Positions 6,974 to 10,486 of a stretch of DNA of 10,486 bases are shown here, piece after piece. Source of the DNA: Betaproteobacteria bacterium TMED156 (GTDB lineage Bacteria > Pseudomonadota > Gammaproteobacteria > Burkholderiales > Burkholderiaceae_A); assembly GCA_002171155.1 (NCBI GenBank), contig NHHF01000143.1:1-10486 (forward strand), written 5' to 3'. The notes under the pieces were generated by a model that worked only from the letters and a program-made list of their open reading frames with translations, made no database searches and had not been told where the DNA came from. The position numbers and the translations under genes are program-made. Numbering within the stretch: the stretch's first letter is position 1; each line of letters begins with the position of its first letter.

Positions 6974-7563
6974 ATTATTCAAATGTTATAGAAGAAAGAG
7001 AAATTTTATCAAGAAGTACATATATAGGTAAAAGAAAAACTCTTAGAGAAAATATGGTTTTAAGAAAAAAACTTAGAAGGATAGATATAGGCCCTTATAT
7101 TACGGTTTATTTTGAAAATAAAGATACAATTATTCATCAGATAAATGAAATGGTTTATATAGAAAATGGTGGTAAAGAACAAGTAAAGGAAGAAATAGCT
7201 GCTTATAAATCTTTGGTACCAAATGGAAAAGAGTTAGTAGCTACCGTAATGGTTGAGATAGATACTCCAATCAAAAGAGCCGAGTTTTTAGGAAAAATGG
7301 GCGGCTTCGAAGAAAAAATAGGTATAATGATCGATAATATTAAGATTGAAGGTAAAGCAGAGCTAGATGGAGATCGCACAACCGCAGATGGAAAAGCCTC
7401 GTCAGTACAATTTGTTCATTTTGAATTTAATGATGAAAATATTAATAATATTAAAAAAAATAAAGATAAAATTTCTTTGTGTATTAACCATCATAACTAC
7501 AAACATTCTACATTGCTTAATACTAGTACTATTGAAGAATTAATAAAAGACTTTATTATATGA
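6970..7563 (+). CDS. DUF3501 family protein
   Basis: This 197-residue cytoplasmic protein belongs to DUF3501, whose biochemical function is unknown. The family pattern is clear: an R-K-x-LRRIDIGPYITVYFEN stretch near 35-50, HQINEMVYIENGG (55-68), EEIAAYKSLVPNGKELVATVM, and later DRTTADGKASSVQFVHF. There are no Fe-S type cysteine clusters. In alphaproteobacteria this family is typically encoded with rubrerythrin and the GlpC-like Fe-S protein, and the same order is kept here, so a role in that redox module is likely. The ATG at 6970 has GAGAGG upstream and overlaps an upstream in-frame TGA as ATGA. The stop (7561-7563) is only 2 bp from the stop of the convergent SH3 gene, and no good terminator is seen between them. 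Confidence 0.88.
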   Translation: MNYSNVIEEREILSRSTYIGKRKTLRENMVLRKKLRRIDIGPYITVYFENKDTIIHQINEMVYIENGGKEQVKEEIAAYKSLVPNGKELVATVMVEIDTPIKRAEFLGKMGGFEEKIGIMIDNIKIEGKAELDGDRTTADGKASSVQFVHFEFNDENINNIKKNKDKISLCINHHNYKHSTLLNTSTIEELIKDFII

Positions 7564-7565
7564 TT

Positions 7566-8003
7566 TCAATAGCCCCATAAATTAGATTTTCTTATGTAAC
7601 CTTTAACTTTTTTAATTTCTACTTTACAAAATTTTTGTTTTTTTTCTAAATAGCAATTATGCTTCCTTATTATGTAATGCTTTAAAACTTTAGCTTTAAT
7701 TTTACCATTTTTATTAATTAAATTCGAATCCTCAATAACTATCAAGTTGTGTTTATTAGTAGTTAATATCTTTGAAAGCCAACCCTGCGTGCCGTCATGC
7801 AGTTCAACTTTATTAAAAGTTTGACTTCTTTCTAAAACTTTCAAGGGGAGATTAGGAGCATTTATTATCCATTTAATAGGGTACCATTCGCCAGGTCCTT
7901 TTCTAAGGTTTGCTTTATTGGTAACTTCTTTAATGCTTATAAAATCATTAGAAATAGCATGATTTGATAATAAAAAAAATAAAAATACTTTGATATAACT
8001 CAT
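7566..8003 (-). CDS. Secreted SH3-domain protein (COG3807-like)
   Basis: A 145-residue protein starting at the ATG at 8003-8001. A short N-terminal hydrophobic segment (KVFLFFLLSNHAIS, 5-18) reads as a signal peptide with a likely cut near Ser18. The first bacterial SH3 domain has the hallmark NLRKGPGEWYPIKW (32-45) and DGTQGWLSK. The second, from about 98 to the end, has C-x3-KKQKFCKVEI, then GYIRKSNLWG. Such periplasmic SH3 proteins are thought to bind cell-wall peptides, but the ligand is unknown. A TTG at 8018-8016 would add five residues ahead of the signal peptide and is less likely. It ends right after the second domain. It lies 28 bp after tRNA-Gly on the same strand. A TATAAT (8028-8023) without a -35 partner is the only sign of its own promoter, so it may share the tRNA transcript. 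Confidence 0.8.
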   Translation of the reverse strand: MSYIKVFLFFLLSNHAISNDFISIKEVTNKANLRKGPGEWYPIKWIINAPNLPLKVLERSQTFNKVELHDGTQGWLSKILTTNKHNLIVIEDSNLINKNGKIKAKVLKHYIIRKHNCYLEKKQKFCKVEIKKVKGYIRKSNLWGY

Positions 8004-8031
8004 AATATTATCTAGCAATTAAATTATATAT

Positions 8032-8106
8032 TGGAGCGGGTGAAGGGATTCGAACCCTCGACCCCAACCTTGGCAAGGTTGTGCTCTACCCCTGAGCTAC
8101 GCCCGC
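8032..8106 (-). tRNA. tRNA-Gly (anticodon GCC), CCA encoded
   Basis: Read on the - strand, the 75-base sequence folds as a tRNA. The acceptor is GCGGGCG with CACCCGC, the D arm is GCTC..GAGC, and the anticodon arm is CAACC-TTGCCAA-GGTTG with anticodon GCC. The T arm is GAGGG-TTCGAAT-CCCTT, followed by discriminator T and encoded CCA (8034-8032). It decodes GGC and GGU glycine codons. Acceptor position 6 is C opposite A67. The usual base there is T, giving a T-A pair, so one C-A mismatch is present. The T stem has one G-T pair. Confidence 0.97.
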
Positions 8107-8115
8107 TTAAATTAC

Positions 8116-8144
8116 ATAATAAAACATAATAGAATTTTAAGCAA
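8116..8144 (-). promoter_or_regulatory. Sigma70-type promoter of tRNA-Gly
   Basis: On the - strand TTGCTT (8144-8139), a 17-bp spacer and TATTAT (8121-8116) form a good promoter. Its -10 box ends 9 bp before the first base of the tRNA, so transcription should begin at or just before the mature 5' end. Transcription could run on into the SH3 gene. Confidence 0.65.
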
Positions 8145-8206
8145 ATAACTACTGTTTATATGTTAATTATATTATTATTGAAATATTATAAAGAAATACT
8201 AGACTC

Positions 8207-8212
8207 TATAAT
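8207..8212 (+). promoter_or_regulatory. Consensus -10 box ahead of the zf-CHCC operon
   Basis: A perfect TATAAT lies 17 bp before the ATG at 8230, in the 123-bp divergent gap between tRNA-Gly and the zinc-finger gene. No good -35 box is found 16-18 bp upstream (the sequence there is near TATTAT). A start here would leave a leader of only about 10 bases, and no clear ribosome site precedes the ATG. The rest of the gap is AT-rich and shows nothing else apart from the tRNA promoter. Confidence 0.4.
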
Positions 8213-8229
8213 GCAGATAATAAGATAAT

Positions 8230-8403
8230 ATGACTGATAATAAAGATTTTATAACAGTGTCCTGTGATGGGACAAACTCAAAAGAGGAATTTAAAGAGAA
8301 TGAGCAAAACAGCAAACATCCTCTTATTTATTTAAAAGTTCCTTTTAATAGTAAAGTTTTTTGTCCATATTGTGGTAGAGAATTTTTAAACGGAAATATG
8401 TAG
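8230..8403 (+). CDS. Small zf-CHCC zinc-finger protein (NDUFS6-like)
   Basis: A 57-residue protein with the zf-CHCC pattern: Cys12-Asp-Gly, His30-Pro, then Cys45-Pro-Tyr-Cys48 with GREF after it. These four residues should bind one zinc ion. The family is the bacterial relative of the mitochondrial complex I accessory subunit NDUFS6 and is common as a stand-alone small protein in alphaproteobacteria. Whether this one joins NADH dehydrogenase cannot be told from the window. Between Cys12 and His30 it has an Asn/Lys/Glu-rich insert (TNSKEEFKENEQNSK), longer than I expect for the family. The ATG at 8230 is the only start that includes the first cysteine. The thioredoxin gene begins 10 bp after its TAG, so the two are probably co-transcribed. 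Confidence 0.85.
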   Translation: MTDNKDFITVSCDGTNSKEEFKENEQNSKHPLIYLKVPFNSKVFCPYCGREFLNGNM

Positions 8404-8413
8404 GCGTGAATAG

Positions 8414-9313
8414 ATGATAAATAGCTCAGATAATTTCATTGAAGATGTAGATGCTACTTCTTTTATTGATAAAGTAATAAAAAAATCTAAAAGTGTAGCG
8501 GTTATAGTTGATTTTTGGGCTCCATGGTGCGAGCCATGCAAGCAAATCACTCCAATACTTGAACAATTAACAGGACAGTTTAATGGCAAAGTTAACCTGG
8601 TTAAAATCAACATTGATGAAAACCAACAGCTTGCACAACAATTAAATATACAGTCAATTCCTACTGTAATGGCCTTCTACGAGGGACAGCCCGTCAATGG
8701 ATTTGCGGGCTTAAAAAGTCCCGAAGAGATAAAGGTCTTTTTTGAAGAAGTTGTTTCAGTATCTTCAGTTTCCGCTGACTTAATTGACAATCTTAACAAA
8801 AAGTTAGAGTCAGCTGAGTTATTTTTAGAAAAGAAAGAAGTAGAAAAAGCCATGGAAATTTTTTCTGAGTTAATAGCATCAGAATTACCCAAAAAGGAAA
8901 TGAGCAGATCTATGAGCGGTCTAGGAAAATGTCTTTTAGAAATGAACAAACTAGAGGAACTTGATGATTTTTTAAACCAGCTAGAAGAAGATCTTAAAAA
9001 CAGCAACGAAATAAAAGAATTGATTGAAGCAAAAAATTTCTTTTCAAGTATATTAGAGAAGTCTGAGGCTGAAGCACAAAGTTCAAATACATTAGATGAT
9101 TTTGAAAATAAACTAAAATCTTCTAGGAAATTTATTTTAGAAAGAAATTACAGTGATGCAGTAGATGGATATTTATTCATTATTGAAAAAAACTCTAATT
9201 GGAATGACGGAATTGCAAAAAACGAACTTCTCAGCTTGTTTTCTTTCCTAGGTAATAATAATAGTGTTACTATAAATGGAAGAAGTCGCTTACTAAATAT
9301 TCTTTATAAATAA
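8414..9313 (+). CDS. CnoX-like thioredoxin with C-terminal TPR-like region
   Basis: A 299-residue cytoplasmic protein. The N-terminal thioredoxin domain (about 10-115) has VDFWAPWCEPCKQ with the redox pair Cys39 and Cys42, and the cis-proline Pro83 in SIPTV. A helical region of about 180 residues follows (SAELFLEKKEVEKAMEIF, DDFENKLKSSRKFI), resembling the TPR-like domain of CnoX (YbbN). CnoX protects client proteins from oxidation and passes them to GroEL. E. coli CnoX lacks the second active cysteine, while Caulobacter CnoX keeps CxxC, and this protein matches the latter type. The ending SRLLNILYK also fits the family. The ATG at 8414 gives the expected N-terminus, though the ribosome site is weak. 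Its TAA overlaps the next ATG (TAATG), so translation of the LON-domain gene is coupled. Confidence 0.88.
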   Translation: MINSSDNFIEDVDATSFIDKVIKKSKSVAVIVDFWAPWCEPCKQITPILEQLTGQFNGKVNLVKINIDENQQLAQQLNIQSIPTVMAFYEGQPVNGFAGLKSPEEIKVFFEEVVSVSSVSADLIDNLNKKLESAELFLEKKEVEKAMEIFSELIASELPKKEMSRSMSGLGKCLLEMNKLEELDDFLNQLEEDLKNSNEIKELIEAKNFFSSILEKSEAEAQSSNTLDDFENKLKSSRKFILERNYSDAVDGYLFIIEKNSNWNDGIAKNELLSLFSFLGNNNSVTINGRSRLLNILYK

Positions 9314-9963
9314 TGATAAAAAATTTTTCTAAATCTGATTTACCCCATACCATACCAATATTTCCTCTTCCTGGTGCTGTTGTTTTTCCTTTTGGAAACT
9401 TGCCCTTAAATATATTTGAGCCAAGATATATAGCAATGATAGAGTCTGTGTTGAGCACTCATAGATTTATTGGAATGATTCAGCCAGTAGTTCATCAAAA
9501 TAAAAATGAAAAAAAATTATATCCTGTAGGATGTGCAGGAAAAATTATTTCATTTACTGAAACTAGTGATAGTAGATTTTTGATAGAGCTTTCAGGAACA
9601 TTAAGATTTAAAATAAAAAAAGAGTTAACACTAATAAAGGGTTTTAGAAGAATAGAACCTGACTGGAGCCCATTTCTGAATGATTTGAAAAATGATTATC
9701 ACCTTTTGAATTTGAGTACACTACTAATGGAATTAAAAAAGTACTTTGATAAAAATAGTATAAATGTTGATTTAAATGAAATTTCTAAGATTTCAAATGA
9801 ACAAATTTTAGCTTCTATTCCTCAAATCTGCTCATTTAAAGTTTTAGAAAAGCAAGCTATACTTGAAGCAACTACTTTGCAAGATAGAGTAGATGTTTTA
9901 ACTTCATTATTGAGAATGTATACCTTAGAGGGAAATGAAAATGATAACGAGACCATTAACTAA
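9313..9963 (+). CDS. LON substrate-binding-domain protein
   Basis: A 216-residue protein made up of the N-terminal (LAN/PUA-like) domain of Lon protease, without the ATPase or protease parts. The motif IPIFPLPGAVVFP (14-26) followed by PLNIFEPRY (31-39) is typical. Next come GMIQP and VGCAGKIISFTE, and a helical C-terminal half with LLMELKKYF and LQDRVDVLTSLL. Stand-alone proteins of this type are usual in alphaproteobacteria (about 220 residues), commonly next to the CnoX-like thioredoxin and the Trm112-like gene. Their function is not established; a role in substrate recognition or protein quality control is an inference from the domain. The gene overlaps the thioredoxin stop by one base and abuts the next ATG. 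Confidence 0.9.
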   Translation: MIKNFSKSDLPHTIPIFPLPGAVVFPFGNLPLNIFEPRYIAMIESVLSTHRFIGMIQPVVHQNKNEKKLYPVGCAGKIISFTETSDSRFLIELSGTLRFKIKKELTLIKGFRRIEPDWSPFLNDLKNDYHLLNLSTLLMELKKYFDKNSINVDLNEISKISNEQILASIPQICSFKVLEKQAILEATTLQDRVDVLTSLLRMYTLEGNENDNETIN

Positions 9964-10158
9964 ATGAAGAAAGATAGTAAAGATAGTTTTGACGTTAGTC
10001 TTTTAGATATAATAGTTTGTCCAGTTACCAAGGAAAAACTATCATATGACAAAAAAAATAATGAATTACTAAGCAGTAAAGCAAATTTAGCTTTTCCTAT
10101 AAAAGAGGGAATTCCTATTTTGTTATTGGAAGAGGCAAGGAAGATTAGTCGTTCTTAA
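9964..10158 (+). CDS. Trm112-like (YcaR-type) small protein
   Basis: A 64-residue protein of the Trm112/YcaR family. It shows LLDIIVCPVTKEKLSYD (13-29), then LAFPIKEGIPILLLEEARK, the standard family ending. Eukaryotic Trm112 activates methyltransferases, but the role of the bacterial forms is not settled. The only cysteine is Cys19 in CPVT. The second cysteine of the CPxC zinc pair seen in E. coli YcaR (CPVC) is absent, so zinc binding is unlikely. I recall CPVT as common in alphaproteobacteria. The ATG follows the LON-gene TAA directly. Its last 14 bp overlap the 3' end of the convergent ubiquinone hydroxylase gene. Confidence 0.9.
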   Translation: MKKDSKDSFDVSLLDIIVCPVTKEKLSYDKKNNELLSSKANLAFPIKEGIPILLLEEARKISRS

Positions 10159-10486
10159 TAGAAAGCAAAGACCCTTTTGTAGCGTAATTTCTAAAAATAT
10201 TTCTTGCTAACTTACTTCTACTAAAAAATGTAAGACCTCTTCTTCTTAAGCTTCTAAACAAAAAATTAGAGTTGGAAAAAAAAAGATTTAATTTATCAGT
10301 TACCATTATAAGCAAAGACGCGTCAAGATAATGTTTATTTGAGTAATTAAATAAATACTCTTTTTTCCCAATATCTTTTGAGTTATTTATTTCTATTCTA
10401 GCAAAATTATAGATTTTTTGAATTCCTCTTACTGTTAAATTGAATCCTTGACCTGCTAGAGGATGGATAGAATGAGCTGAGTCACC
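10145..10486 (-). CDS. UbiH/UbiF-type FAD-dependent ubiquinone hydroxylase, 3' part
   Basis: The - strand is open from the window edge for 113 codons to a TAA at 10147-10145. The fragment starts with GDSAHSIHPLAGQGFNLTVR, the FAD-binding GD-x2-H-x3-P-x2-GQG-x-N motif of flavin hydroxylases of the UbiH/UbiF/UbiL family. The remainder matches the helical C-terminus of the family (LLIMVTDKLNLFFSN and FRSLRRRGL). These enzymes add ring hydroxyl groups during ubiquinone synthesis. Which ring position this one acts on cannot be told without the N-terminal part. The gene converges on the Trm112-like gene and overlaps it by 14 bp, with no terminator hairpin seen. Confidence 0.9.
   Translation of the reverse strand, partial: GDSAHSIHPLAGQGFNLTVRGIQKIYNFARIEINNSKDIGKKEYLFNYSNKHYLDASLLIMVTDKLNLFFSNSNFLFRSLRRRGLTFFSRSKLARNIFRNYATKGSLLSIKND

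Noticed and set aside
7541..7558. TAATAAA-AGAC-TTTATTA inverted repeat as a terminator for DUF3501
   Set aside because: All A/T pairs in a 7-bp stem, inside the coding sequence, and without a U-run; too weak to call.
1..10486. CRISPR arrays, IS elements, phage genes, toxin-antitoxin pairs or restriction systems
   Set aside because: No spaced direct repeats, terminal inverted repeats, transposase, integrase or nuclease motifs were found on either strand.

Overview
The window is a dense, AT-rich bacterial chromosome segment with no sign of phage, IS or plasmid genes. The gene set points to an alphaproteobacterium. An Irr-type regulator with its iron-control-element (ICE) operators, an NDUFS6-like zf-CHCC protein, a CnoX-like thioredoxin next to a LON-domain protein and a Trm112-like protein, and the rubrerythrin / CCG iron-sulfur protein / DUF3501 trio are all alphaproteobacterial traits. 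Low GC, short intergenic gaps and stop/start overlaps suggest a streamlined, perhaps marine, free-living lineage. Irr and the redox genes argue against a Rickettsia-like parasite. The exact clade cannot be fixed from the sequence alone.

Region 1 (1-2884) is the conserved translation/RNA-decay block: the 3' end of truB, then rpsO and pnp, all on the + strand.

Region 2 (2890-7563, + strand) is the most interesting part. A long nitronate-monooxygenase-type flavoprotein with a four-cysteine C-terminal extension abuts an irr gene (TGA directly followed by ATG). A perfect 17-bp ICE-like palindrome covers the irr stop codon, and a second copy lies 71 bp downstream. They sit ahead of a short rubrerythrin that lacks the rubredoxin domain. 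A strong hairpin follows, then a GlpC/HdrD-like protein with two Fe-S cluster motifs and two CCG domains, a small unrecognised reading frame broken by one stop codon, and a DUF3501 gene. I read this as an Irr-controlled iron/peroxide redox module in which the flavoprotein and the Fe-S protein could feed electrons to rubrerythrin. That electron path is inference.

Region 3 (7566-8144, - strand) has a secreted SH3-domain protein preceded by tRNA-Gly(GCC). A well-formed sigma70-type promoter lies just upstream of the tRNA, so the two may be co-transcribed.

Region 4 (8207-10158, + strand) is a compact run: a zf-CHCC zinc-finger protein, a CnoX-like thioredoxin with a CxxC active site, a LON substrate-binding-domain protein and a Trm112-like protein. 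The last three abut or overlap. The window ends in the 3' part of a UbiH/UbiF-type ubiquinone hydroxylase on the - strand, whose stop overlaps the end of the Trm112-like gene.
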